Both the position numbers and the translations under genes were made by a program. A DNA stretch of 16,652 nt. It comes from an uncultured Collinsella sp. Its GTDB lineage: Bacteria > Actinomycetota > Coriobacteriia > Coriobacteriales > Coriobacteriaceae. Of this stretch, positions 7,836 to 14,558 are shown one piece after another. The notes under the pieces were generated by a model. The model worked only from the letters and a program-made list of their open reading frames with translations, did not search any database and had not been told where the DNA came from. The stretch lies in contig CAUGKA010000027.1 in NCBI GenBank assembly GCA_959599615.1, forward strand, positions 1 to 16,652, given 5' to 3'. Within the stretch, counting starts at the first letter, position 1. Every line of letters starts with the position of its first letter.

Positions 7836-8182
7836 GGAACGGTCCTCTCTTACGTAATTCCATAGATGTGTATTTATTCAACCGTAAGAGGACGGCACGC
7901 CGGGCATGGGTTCTATAAACGGACGGTAATTTGCGGCGAACGGCTACATATGTTCATTATCTCTCGATTTTGGAGGCCCCTTTTAGCGCCGCTGGACCGC
8001 TTTTTCGGAAGTGCGGGGAAAAATCGAGTTTCGCCGACCAGACCGGCTTTTTTACAACAAAACCGCAGGTCATGAGAGCCTAAAATGGCAGTGTGCTCGG
8101 GAGGTTCGCGTTTTTCACCGCACTTCTGAAATACGCGCCTACGGAAGGCTGCAGCAAGGTCATTTGCGCAACATATGTTCAG
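7836..8182. other. Gene-free structured region between two minus-strand units
   Basis: No supported gene. It contains the inverted repeat at 8003-8131 and a direct repeat ACATATGTTCA at 7946-7956 and 8171-8181. Each copy follows an ATTTGCG a few bases earlier. A small hairpin GCCG/CGGC (8033-8047) runs into six T residues on the plus strand (8048-8053), like a weak terminator. The promoter of the dehydrogenase gene must lie in the left part, but I cannot place it securely. Confidence 0.5.
8003..8131. repeat. Imperfect 21-base inverted repeat with 87-base loop
   Basis: Arms at 8003-8023 and 8111-8131 agree at 19 of 21 positions when one is reverse-complemented; the shared core is GAAGTGCGG. 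In plus-strand RNA one difference becomes a G-U pair, so 20 of 21 positions can pair. It may be a species-specific intergenic repeat or a structured RNA. Confidence 0.6.
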
Positions 8183-8221
8183 AAAAAAACGGGTGGTAGC
8201 CGGTACGGCTACCACCCGTTT
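8183..8221 (-). terminator. Strong intrinsic terminator of the activase operon
   Basis: A perfect 16-base stem (8187-8202 with 8206-8221; core GGGTGGTAGCCG) with a three-base loop is followed on the minus strand by seven T residues (8189-8183). It lies 29 bases after the activase stop codon. The plus strand has only TTTG after the stem, so the terminator points leftwards. Confidence 0.92.
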
Positions 8222-8249
8222 GTCTCATATCTAGCCCATAGCAGGCAAG

Positions 8250-11200
8250 CTACTTCTTAATGCCACGCCCCAGACGCTCGGCGACCGACGCCACGGCCTC
8301 CTCGCTGGCCGGTCCGCAGCTCACACAGCCATCGTGGGCACGCATCTGGCCGGTGACCTCGTCCATCGCGAGCGGCGCCACCTTCTCGAGCTTAAAGCCC
8401 TTGCCGGCGCGCATGTTTTCCTTGGCCACGCTGATCATGAGCTTAATGCGGTTGAGCTGGTTGACCTCGGACGCACCGGGGTCGTAGTCCACCGCGACGA
8501 TGTTGCTCTCGGGATGCTGGCGGCGCAGCTCCTTGATCACGGCCTTGCCCACCACGTGATTGGGCAGGCACGCAAAGGGCTGCGTGCAGATGATGTTGGG
8601 CGCGCCATGGTCGATCAGGTCGAGCATCTCGGCCGTGAGCAACCAGCCCTCGCCCATGTTGTTGCACACCGAAAGCACCGTACGGGCCTTGTCGGCCATG
8701 GTGCCGATGCGCTCGGGCGCCTCGAAGCGGCGGGACTTCTCGAGCATCTCCTCCACCGGCGTGCGCATCCAGTCCACAAGCTTGATGAGCGCTTGCATGC
8801 CCGCGCGCGTAGTGGCAGAGCTTCCCAGCTCGTCTTTCTGCAGCTCGGCGTTGCTCATGGAGTACAGGAAGAAGTCGAGCAGGCCCGGCACCACTGCCTC
8901 GCAGCCCTCGCGCTCAATGACATCGACCACGTGGTTGTTGGCCGTGGGATGGAACTTGACCAAGATCTCACCGACCACGCCCACGCGCGGCTTGGTGCCC
9001 TCGCCCACGAGCGGCATAGTGTCGAACGCGCGGATGGCCTCGCGGCACAGCTTGGTGTAGTTGTGACGGTTAAACTTGGGCGCCAGCTTGCGGGCACGCG
9101 CCATGTACTCCTCGTAGAGCGCGTTGGCGGCACCGGGCGTTGCCTCGTACGGGCGGCAACGGTAGAGCATCTGCATCATCACGTCACCAAAGAGCACCGC
9201 GTACACGGCCTGCTTAAGCAGCGCCGGCGTAATCTTAAAGCCGGGGTTGTCCTCGCCGAGCGCCACAGCCGAAAGCGAGATCACGGGGATCTCGGGGTGG
9301 CCACTCTCGCGCAGAGCCTTGCGAATGAGCGCGATGTAGTTGGTGGCACGGCAGCCGCCGCCGGTCTGGCTGATGACCACGGCCGTCTTGGACAGGTCGT
9401 ACCGACCGCTCTCAATGGCCTCCATGATCTGGCCGGTCACCAGGATCGACGGATAGCAGATGTCATTGTTCACATAGCGCAGACCGGCCTCGACGGCATC
9501 GTGATCGGTCGAGGGCAGCAGCTCCAAGTTGTAGCCGGCACCGCGGAACACCTCTTTAACCAGGTCAAAGTGGATCGGCGCCATCTGCGGGCACAGGATG
9601 GTGTAGCCCTCCTCGCGCATCTGCTCGGTAAAGGGCACCTTGGGCCACGCGGTCGAAGCACTCTCGCGCTGAGCCTCAAACGTGTACTTGCGGCTCGCGA
9701 ACGCGGGGGCATCCGTGGAGGGCGCCACCGGCGCGGCATCGCCCTGCTCGTAGGCCTCGCCCGCGGCCGTGGCCTCGGCCAAGCGCTCGGCCTCCTGGTC
9801 CTTAAGCGCCGCCATGAGCGAGCGGATTCGGATGCGCGCGGCGCCCAGGTTGGACACCTCGTCGATCTTGAGCACGGTGTAGATCTTGCCGCTGGCTTCC
9901 AGAATTTCCTGTACCTGGTCGGTGGTCAGGGCGTCCAAGCCGCAGCCGAAAGAGTTGAGCTGGATCAGGTCCAGGTCGTTGCGCATCGTCACAAAACGGG
10001 CGACGGCGTACAGGCGGCTGTGGTACATCCACTGGTCGACGACGCGGATGGGACGCTCGGGCTTCACCAGATGCGCAAGCGAATCCTCGGTAAAGACCGC
10101 AAAGCCAAAGCTCGAGATAAGCTCGGGCAAGGCATGGTTGATCTCGGGGTCGTTATGGTAGGGGCGGCCGGCGAGCACGATGCCGTGACCGCCGTGGTCC
10201 TCGACCCACTTAAGGGCCTCCTCGCCCATGGTCTGGATGTCCTCGTGGAAACGCGCATCGGCCTCAAAGGCAGCGTTGACGGCGGCATCGACCTCGGAGC
10301 GCGTGATCTTGGGTCCACGCACGCGACCGCGACCAGCCTCGGCATCGGCCACGCGGTCGACGGCGAGCACCTGGTACAGACGGCGCTTGAGCTCGGTCTT
10401 GTCGTGATAGGGCACAAACGGGTACAGGAACTCGATGTTCTGCTCGCGGATCTCGTCGATATTGAGCGCCAGCGCCGTGGGGTAGCTCATGACGATGGGG
10501 CAGTTGTAACAGTTACCGGCGGTCGGATCCTCCTTGCGCTCCCAGCGCACGCACGGCATCCAGATGAAGTCGACATCGCGGTCGATAAGGTTCATCACGT
10601 GGCCGTGGCTCATCTTGGCCGGATAGCACACGCTCTCGGACGGCATGGATTCGATGCCCGCCTGGTAGGTCTTCTTGCTCGACTGGTCGGACAGCTGCAC
10701 GCTAAAGCCCAGGCGCGTAAAGAACGCATGCCAGAAGGGGTAGTTCTCGTACATGTTGAGCGCGCGCGGGATGCCGACGGTACCGCGCGGGGCCTCGTCG
10801 GGGCTCAGCACCTCGCGGTTAAAGAGCAGCTCGTTTTTCTTTTTGAAGAGGTTGGGTGCCTCAGTCTTTTGCTTTTTGTGGCCGGCACCCTTCTCGCAGC
10901 GATTGCCGGTAATGAAGCGCCTGCCGCCACCAAAGTCGTTGACGGTGAGCTGGCAGTTGTTGGAGCAACGGCCGCAGCGGACATGCTTTTGCGTCACGGT
11001 GAGGTGCGCGATGTCCTCGGCAGAAAGAATGGTCGAGGTGCCGTCGGCGCCCGCGCGATCGCGGGCGAGCAGGGCCGCACCGTAGGCGCCCATGCAGCCG
11101 GCGATGTCGGGACGCACGGCATGAACGCCGGTGAGCTGCTCAAACGCGCGCAGCGTGGCATCGGACATAAAGGTGCCACCCTGAACGATCACCTGGTTGC

Positions 11201-13031
11201 CGATCTCCTTGGGGTCGCGCAGCTTAATGACCTTGAACAGGGCATTCTTGATGACGGAATAGGACAGGCCGGCCGCGATGTCGCCCACCGTGGCACCTTC
11301 CTTTTGCGCCTGCTTGACGCGCGAGTTCATAAAGACCGTGCAGCGACTGCCCAGGTCGACCGGGGCCTTGGCATGGATGGCGGCGTCGGCGAACGCGCGC
11401 ACGTCCATGTTCATAGAGACGGCGAAACTCTCGATAAAGCTACCGCAACCCGACGAGCAGGCCTCGTTGAGCATGATGTGCTCAATCACGCCGTCCTTGA
11501 CGCGCAGGCACTTCATGTCCTGGCCGCCGATGTCCAGGATAAACTCAACGCCGGGCAGGAATGCCTTGGCGCCGCGCAGGTGCGCAACGGTCTCGATCTC
11601 GCCGGAGTCGGCCTTGAGGGCCTCGATGAGCAGCGCCTCGCCGTAGCCCGTGGTGGTCACGTGGCCGATGGTGCAGCCCGCGGGAATGTGGTTGTAGAAA
11701 TCGGCCATGATGACCTTGGCCGTGCCCAGGATGTCACCGTTGTTGTTGCCGTACCAGGTGTGCAGCAGCTGACCGTCCTCGCCCACGAGCGCGGCCTTCA
11801 TGGTGGTGGAGCCGGCGTCGATGCCGATGAACACGCGGCCGGTGTAGCCGTCGAGCTTGCCCTTGGGGACGACTTCCTGGTCGTGGCGACCCTTGAACTC
11901 AGCAAAGTCCTCGTCGGTGGCAAAGAGCGGATCCAGACGCTCGACCTCGGCACCCTGCGTGTCGCCCAAGCTGTCGATGGCCTCGATGAGCTGCGGGAAC
12001 GTGCTGAGCTTATTGGACTCGTGCGCCATGGCGGCGCCGCTCGCCACAAACAGGTGAGCGTTTTGGGGCACGATACGGTGCTCCTCGTCCAGGTTGAGCG
12101 TGAGGTAGAAGCGGTGGCGCAGCTCGGAGAGGTACTGCAGCGGGCCGCCCAGGAAGGCGACGTTGCCACGGATGGGACGGCCGCACGCCAGGCCCGAGAT
12201 GGTCTGGGTCACGACGGCCTGGAAGATGGAGGCGGCCACATCCTCGGGACGGGCGCCCTCGTTGAGCAGCGGCTGGACGTCGGTCTTGGCAAAGACGCCG
12301 CAGCGGCTGGCGATGGGATAGATGGTGGTGGCGTTGGCCGCGAGCTCGTTGAGGCCGCTCGCGTCGGTGTGCAGCAGGGTTGCCATCTGGTCGATGAACG
12401 CGCCCGTACCGCCGGCGCAGGTACCGTTCATGCGCTGCTCGATGCCGTTATCGAAGTAGATGATCTTGGCGTCCTCGCCGCCCAGCTCGATGGCGACATC
12501 GGTGGCCGGGATAAGGGTCTCGACGGCACGCTTGCTGGCGATGACCTCCTGGACAAACTCCAGGTCGAGCCACTGGGACAGCAGCAGGCCGCCCGAGCCG
12601 GTAATGGCGCAGGTCATCTGGGCCGTCGGCAGCACGGTTGCAGCACCCTCGAACAGGTCGCGGGCGCAGGCGCGGACGTCGGTGTGGTGGCGCTGGTACT
12701 TGGCGTAGACGATCTGGTTGTCGTCGTTGAGCACGGCGAGCTTAACGGTGGTGGAGCCCACGTCGATGCCCAGGTGCAGGTTGCCACGAGCGTTCTCGGG
12801 GTTGAAGATCGCGCCTTCGGGGGCGTGGGCGGCGGCTATGGGCTCAGCGGCGGTGGCGGGCTCGCTAGTGACGGACGCCTCCCCTGCCGCGTTCTTGGCA
12901 TCGGCAACTGCCTCGGCAACTTTCTCGGCTGCCGCGGTCGCGGCCTTCTGCGCGGCGTCCACCACGGCGGGCGCGGCCTCGCGTGCGGCAGCAACCATAC
13001 GATCCTTGATGCCCTCGACGAGTTTGCTCAT
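8250..13031 (-). CDS. Giant acyl-CoA dehydratase activase, two BadF/HgdC modules plus DUF2229 and dehydratase-like region
   Basis: Activases of the HgdC/BadF type use ATP and a [4Fe-4S] cluster to inject an electron into 2-hydroxyacyl-CoA dehydratases or benzoyl-CoA reductases. This 1593-residue protein fuses several parts. Residues 1-80 are an Ala/Glu/Lys-rich helical extension. Module 1 (about 86-345) has GIDVGSTT (88-95), GGEDAK, Cys205 in NGTCAGGTGAF and Cys244 in SRCGVFAKTD. Module 2 (about 400-665) has GIDAGSTT (403-410), DIGGQDMK, NEACSSGCGSF and GSRCTVF. A DUF2229-type region follows with CGRCSNNC (686-693), SESVCYPAK and CYNC (841-844). A C-terminal region resembles dehydratase subunits (NNDICYPSILVTGQ, QTGGGCRATNY) and ends with CVSCGP. 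AGGAG six bases before ATG 13031 supports the start. It sits 11 bases after the tetR gene and has its own terminator. Separate dehydratase subunits are absent. The substrate is unknown. Confidence 0.93.
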   Translation of the reverse strand: MSKLVEGIKDRMVAAAREAAPAVVDAAQKAATAAAEKVAEAVADAKNAAGEASVTSEPATAAEPIAAAHAPEGAIFNPENARGNLHLGIDVGSTTVKLAVLNDDNQIVYAKYQRHHTDVRACARDLFEGAATVLPTAQMTCAITGSGGLLLSQWLDLEFVQEVIASKRAVETLIPATDVAIELGGEDAKIIYFDNGIEQRMNGTCAGGTGAFIDQMATLLHTDASGLNELAANATTIYPIASRCGVFAKTDVQPLLNEGARPEDVAASIFQAVVTQTISGLACGRPIRGNVAFLGGPLQYLSELRHRFYLTLNLDEEHRIVPQNAHLFVASGAAMAHESNKLSTFPQLIEAIDSLGDTQGAEVERLDPLFATDEDFAEFKGRHDQEVVPKGKLDGYTGRVFIGIDAGSTTMKAALVGEDGQLLHTWYGNNNGDILGTAKVIMADFYNHIPAGCTIGHVTTTGYGEALLIEALKADSGEIETVAHLRGAKAFLPGVEFILDIGGQDMKCLRVKDGVIEHIMLNEACSSGCGSFIESFAVSMNMDVRAFADAAIHAKAPVDLGSRCTVFMNSRVKQAQKEGATVGDIAAGLSYSVIKNALFKVIKLRDPKEIGNQVIVQGGTFMSDATLRAFEQLTGVHAVRPDIAGCMGAYGAALLARDRAGADGTSTILSAEDIAHLTVTQKHVRCGRCSNNCQLTVNDFGGGRRFITGNRCEKGAGHKKQKTEAPNLFKKKNELLFNREVLSPDEAPRGTVGIPRALNMYENYPFWHAFFTRLGFSVQLSDQSSKKTYQAGIESMPSESVCYPAKMSHGHVMNLIDRDVDFIWMPCVRWERKEDPTAGNCYNCPIVMSYPTALALNIDEIREQNIEFLYPFVPYHDKTELKRRLYQVLAVDRVADAEAGRGRVRGPKITRSEVDAAVNAAFEADARFHEDIQTMGEEALKWVEDHGGHGIVLAGRPYHNDPEINHALPELISSFGFAVFTEDSLAHLVKPERPIRVVDQWMYHSRLYAVARFVTMRNDLDLIQLNSFGCGLDALTTDQVQEILEASGKIYTVLKIDEVSNLGAARIRIRSLMAALKDQEAERLAEATAAGEAYEQGDAAPVAPSTDAPAFASRKYTFEAQRESASTAWPKVPFTEQMREEGYTILCPQMAPIHFDLVKEVFRGAGYNLELLPSTDHDAVEAGLRYVNNDICYPSILVTGQIMEAIESGRYDLSKTAVVISQTGGGCRATNYIALIRKALRESGHPEIPVISLSAVALGEDNPGFKITPALLKQAVYAVLFGDVMMQMLYRCRPYEATPGAANALYEEYMARARKLAPKFNRHNYTKLCREAIRAFDTMPLVGEGTKPRVGVVGEILVKFHPTANNHVVDVIEREGCEAVVPGLLDFFLYSMSNAELQKDELGSSATTRAGMQALIKLVDWMRTPVEEMLEKSRRFEAPERIGTMADKARTVLSVCNNMGEGWLLTAEMLDLIDHGAPNIICTQPFACLPNHVVGKAVIKELRRQHPESNIVAVDYDPGASEVNQLNRIKLMISVAKENMRAGKGFKLEKVAPLAMDEVTGQMRAHDGCVSCGPASEEAVASVAERLGRGIKK

Positions 13032-13042
13032 TGTCTCTCCTC

Positions 13043-13753
13043 TTAGTTGTTGGACTCGACGGTTGCGGCGGTGTCGGCCGCGTCCTCGAGCTGCAAGTTC
13101 AATAGCTTCATGCCGTATTCCGGCACGTTAATATCGATGGGTTGGCCATACAGGTCACCGGGGCGCACAAAAGCGAGCACCGTCATAATGCGCGCCATGG
13201 CCTCGGGCGATTCGGTGAGCCCACGCTCAAACCAGCGCTGAATCATGCCGACCTCGGCACTCACGACGTAGGTGACGTAGTAGTCAAAGAACGTGCCCAG
13301 CGCCAGGCCCAAAATACCCGTCTGCGCACGCGGCACCACAGCCTCACGCGCGGTGTCGATGATCCTTTTAATGAAGGCCTGGTCGCCGCCCGGACCCAGC
13401 AGCGCACCGATTAAGTCGCGGTTGGCCGCAAGATAACGCAGCAGCTCAACCGAACCGGGCGCCGGCTCGAGCTCATCGATGTTGTGATAGAGATCAGGCA
13501 GCTGAGCTGCGGTGATGAGCTCAATGCGCTCACGGATCTCGGCCAGCAAGCCGTCCTCGATTTGATTGATAAAGTCGGGAATATCGCGGTAGTGCGAATA
13601 GAACGTGCGGCGCGTAAGGCCGGCGCGTTCGGTGAGCGACGCGACATTAATGCGCGAAAGGTCGCCGCTTTCGGCAAGCTCGCTGGCAAGTGCCTGGCGA
13701 AGGGCACGCTGCGAGCGAAGGGACCGGCGGTCGCATTTCTCGAGCTGGGACAA
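13043..13753 (-). CDS. TetR/AcrR-family transcriptional regulator
   Basis: A 236-residue regulator of the TetR type: an N-terminal helix-turn-helix (about residues 34-65, INVASLTERAGLTRRTFYSHYRDIPDFI) followed by a helical ligand-binding and dimerisation domain. The start is TTG at 13753, backed by AAGGAGG about five bases upstream; no better start exists. It is the first gene of a two-gene operon with the giant activase, whose start is only 11 bases beyond its stop. Family members usually repress their own promoter until a small effector binds, and palindromes in its promoter fit that. An acyl-CoA or related metabolite would be a natural effector given the neighbour, but this is inference. 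Length is slightly above the usual 190-220 residues because of a C-terminal tail ending in TAATVESNN. Confidence 0.93.
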   Translation of the reverse strand: MSQLEKCDRRSLRSQRALRQALASELAESGDLSRINVASLTERAGLTRRTFYSHYRDIPDFINQIEDGLLAEIRERIELITAAQLPDLYHNIDELEPAPGSVELLRYLAANRDLIGALLGPGGDQAFIKRIIDTAREAVVPRAQTGILGLALGTFFDYYVTYVVSAEVGMIQRWFERGLTESPEAMARIMTVLAFVRPGDLYGQPIDINVPEYGMKLLNLQLEDAADTAATVESNN

Positions 13754-13774
13754 GCGTCCTCCTTGTTACTCAGC

Positions 13775-13792
13775 CTGTGCGCTATTGCACAG
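13775..13792. promoter_or_regulatory. Operator candidate 1 upstream of tetR
   Basis: CTGTGC-gctatt-GCACAG is a perfect six-base inverted repeat starting 22 bases upstream of the tetR start codon. It shares TATTGCACA with a second copy 19 bases away (13783-13791 and 13802-13810). Its place between promoter and gene fits repression. Confidence 0.5.
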
Positions 13793-13804
13793 TGCGAGTA
13801 TTAT

Positions 13805-13819
13805 TGCACACCGTGTGCA
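13805..13819. promoter_or_regulatory. Operator candidate 2 within the tetR promoter
   Basis: TGCACAC-C-GTGTGCA is a perfect seven-base inverted repeat about a single central base, a form common for TetR-family operators. On the minus strand a possible promoter, TTTACG then 17 bases then TGCAAT, runs across it, so a bound dimer would block RNA polymerase. Self-regulation of the tetR-activase operon is inferred. Confidence 0.5.
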
Positions 13820-13845
13820 TCAACACGTAAAGGCAATATTTGGAA

Positions 13846-13874
13846 TGTGACGAGGGGGCAGTCCCTTTGTCACA
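13846..13874. repeat. REP-like palindrome copy 1
   Basis: TGTGAC at 13846-13851 faces GTCACA at 13869-13874 around GGGGGCAGTCCC. It is the imperfect version of the palindrome at 14559-14589, and its right half is identical to that copy. It sits at the upstream edge of the tetR promoter region. Confidence 0.6.
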
Positions 13875-13875
13875 A

Positions 13876-13917
13876 CCCACGACGGCATTACCGATTGTCC
13901 AAAATGTCGTTCGTGGG
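13876..13917. repeat. Inverted repeat overlapping the plus-strand promoter
   Basis: CCCACGACGGCAT (13876-13888) pairs with ATGTCGTTCGTGGG (13904-13917) with one bulged base, one G-U pair and a 15-base loop. It covers the -35 box and spacer of the promoter at 13895-13923, so it could be an operator, or the 3' hairpin of a minus-strand transcript. Confidence 0.5.
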
Positions 13918-13923
13918 TAGAAT
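13895..13923 (+). promoter_or_regulatory. Plus-strand promoter opposing the small peptide gene
   Basis: TTGTCC (13895-13900) then exactly 17 bases then TAGAAT (13918-13923, five of six matches to TATAAT). Transcription would start near 13930, at the foot of a hairpin, and run towards the 3' end of the minus-strand small peptide gene. No plus-strand gene follows, so a non-coding RNA is the natural product. Confidence 0.5.
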
Positions 13924-13929
13924 AGTGTC

Positions 13930-14012
13930 GACGGCAGCCCAAGTTGTAGCTAGCTGGGCAGTGCCGTTGTTTGCATTAGGGGGTCAACGCCTTAGCGGCG
14001 GCGACCCCTTCT
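13930..14012 (+). ncRNA. Candidate antisense RNA (antitoxin-like) opposite the small peptide gene
   Basis: From the promoter at 13895-13923 an RNA of about 80 bases would begin with a hairpin (ACGGCAGCCCA, 13931-13941, with the matching arm at 13955-13967 and a two-base bulge). A second hairpin follows: GGGGTC at 13980-13985 with GACCCC at 14003-14008, and CGCC/GGCG inside. TTCTGTT comes after it, a weak U tract. The RNA would overlap the last codons of the peptide gene (13992-14008) and all of its 3' flank, as in convergent type I antitoxins. The 3' end is uncertain and no expression evidence exists. Confidence 0.35.
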
Positions 14013-14117
14013 GTTGCGCTTCGAGCGTTGCTTGAGTGCCTCGGAAAGTCCGATAAGCGTCGTAAGAAGCGAGACCAATGCGGTCAGGAGCTTCACGAAA
14101 TCAATCAAATCGGTCAT
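13992..14117 (-). CDS. Small hydrophobic peptide with basic tail, type I toxin candidate
   Basis: A 41-codon frame starting at ATG 14117 and ending TAA. GGAGGTGAT, nearly the full complement of the 16S rRNA tail, lies just upstream, with eight bases between GGAGG and this ATG; an in-frame ATG at 14123 would be only two bases away. The peptide begins MTDLIDFVKLLTALVSLL and continues as one hydrophobic or amphipathic helix to about residue 25. Polar residues fall every three to four positions (Asp6, Lys9, Thr12, Ser16, Thr19/20). It ends with KQRSKRNRRGRRR, nine basic residues in 13. The shape resembles SOS-induced toxins such as TisB and DinQ and Gram-positive type I toxins, without claimed homology. 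An SD-sequestering hairpin, a LexA-like box and an opposing promoter surround it. Alternatives are a small membrane regulator, a bacteriocin-like peptide, or chance. A real translated gene is likely; the toxin role is inference. Confidence 0.6.
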   Translation of the reverse strand: MTDLIDFVKLLTALVSLLTTLIGLSEALKQRSKRNRRGRRR

Positions 14118-14152
14118 GGGCATCACCTCCCATCAAATGGAGGGCGCTGCCC
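14118..14152 (-). promoter_or_regulatory. Hairpin sequestering the Shine-Dalgarno of the small peptide
   Basis: In minus-strand RNA CCTCC (14143-14139) pairs with the GGAGG of the ribosome binding site (14130-14126) across an eight-base loop. An outer stem GGGCA/TGCCC (14152-14148 with 14122-14118) closes it right before the AUG. The ribosome binding site would be hidden unless the hairpin opens. A second hairpin, GAACTG/CAGTTC (14161-14166 and 14180-14185), lies further upstream in the leader. Confidence 0.55.
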
Positions 14153-14199
14153 GGCACATGGAACTGCCGTCAACAGCAACAGTTCTATCAAAGCGCAGT

Positions 14200-14229
14200 T
14201 AGATATGCGAATGTTTGTTCGCATTTCAG
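14200..14229 (-). promoter_or_regulatory. LexA-box-like palindrome in the small-peptide promoter
   Basis: ATGCGAATGTTTGTTCGCAT (14205-14224) has perfect seven-base arms. Its minus-strand core CGAAC-AAAC-ATTCG differs at one position from the Gram-positive/actinobacterial SOS consensus CGAAC-N4-GTTCG. It lies between a possible -35 (CTGAAA, 14229-14224) and a weak -10 (TATCTA, 14205-14200), about 90 bases upstream of the peptide start. The promoter boxes are poor matches; the palindrome itself is clear. Confidence 0.45.
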
Positions 14230-14237
14230 AAGATCGG

Positions 14238-14282
14238 AGCTCGGGTATAGCGAAGGAGCAGTTCCTTTGCCATACCCGAGCT
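14238..14282. repeat. Long REP-like hairpin, variant copy
   Basis: AGCTCGGGTAT (14238-14248) pairs with ATACCCGAGCT (14272-14282). After one mismatch, GCGAAGGA pairs with TCCTTTGC around a five-base loop GCAGT: 19 pairs over 45 bases (one G-U in RNA). No U tract follows on either strand, so it is not a terminator. Its apex (AAGGAGCAGTTCCTTTG) resembles the palindromes at 13846 and 14559. Confidence 0.7.
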
Positions 14283-14306
14283 TGTCGCCGAACTGCCAAC
14301 TACATT

Positions 14307-14505
14307 TTTCGAGTTATTCGGCCACGCTATTGGTTTTGTATAAATGCACCGCCGGGATTATCTGAGGGTTTTTGTCCTTATTTGAGCGTATACATGCCCA
14401 TTTGCGCACTTACGTCACCGAATCAAACACCATTAGAGGCATGAATGTTCCCGAGAGGGCATCTTTAGCCATTTAACGACCTCCGACAGGCCGAATAACT
14501 CGAAA
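14307..14505. repeat. 199-base element bounded by a perfect 17-base inverted repeat
   Basis: TTTCGAGTTATTCGGCC at 14307-14323 recurs as its exact reverse complement at 14489-14505. A CCAAC/GTTGG continues both ends a few bases further out. The interior (165 bases) is AT-richer than the genes around it and has no supported gene. Size and terminal repeats suggest a small non-autonomous element or repeated intergenic cassette; I see no clear target-site duplication. Confidence 0.5.
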
Positions 14506-14558
14506 TTTGTTGGTAGCGAAAGTGTGACAGTCCTATACGCCAAAAGCCGGTATCTCCT

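Noticed and set aside
7913..8215. Minus-strand frame of 100 codons in the gap beside the activase terminator
   Set aside because: It starts inside the terminator stem-loop and spans the inverted repeat; no ribosome binding site.
8334..13046. A 1570-codon open frame on the plus strand, exactly antisense to the activase
   Set aside because: It is codon-in-register with the real gene, so its stops correspond to sense TTA, CTA and TCA codons, which this high-GC organism avoids. The translation shows no domain and no ribosome binding site; the activase motifs on the other strand are decisive.
14238..14282. Reading the long hairpin as an intrinsic terminator
   Set aside because: No run of T follows the stem on either strand, and no gene ends nearby; a REP-like repeat explains it better.
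14028..14444. Plus-strand frame of 138 codons in the gap between tetR and the HAD gene
   Set aside because: It crosses several hairpins, runs antisense to the better supported 41-codon gene, has no Shine-Dalgarno sequence and no protein-like composition.
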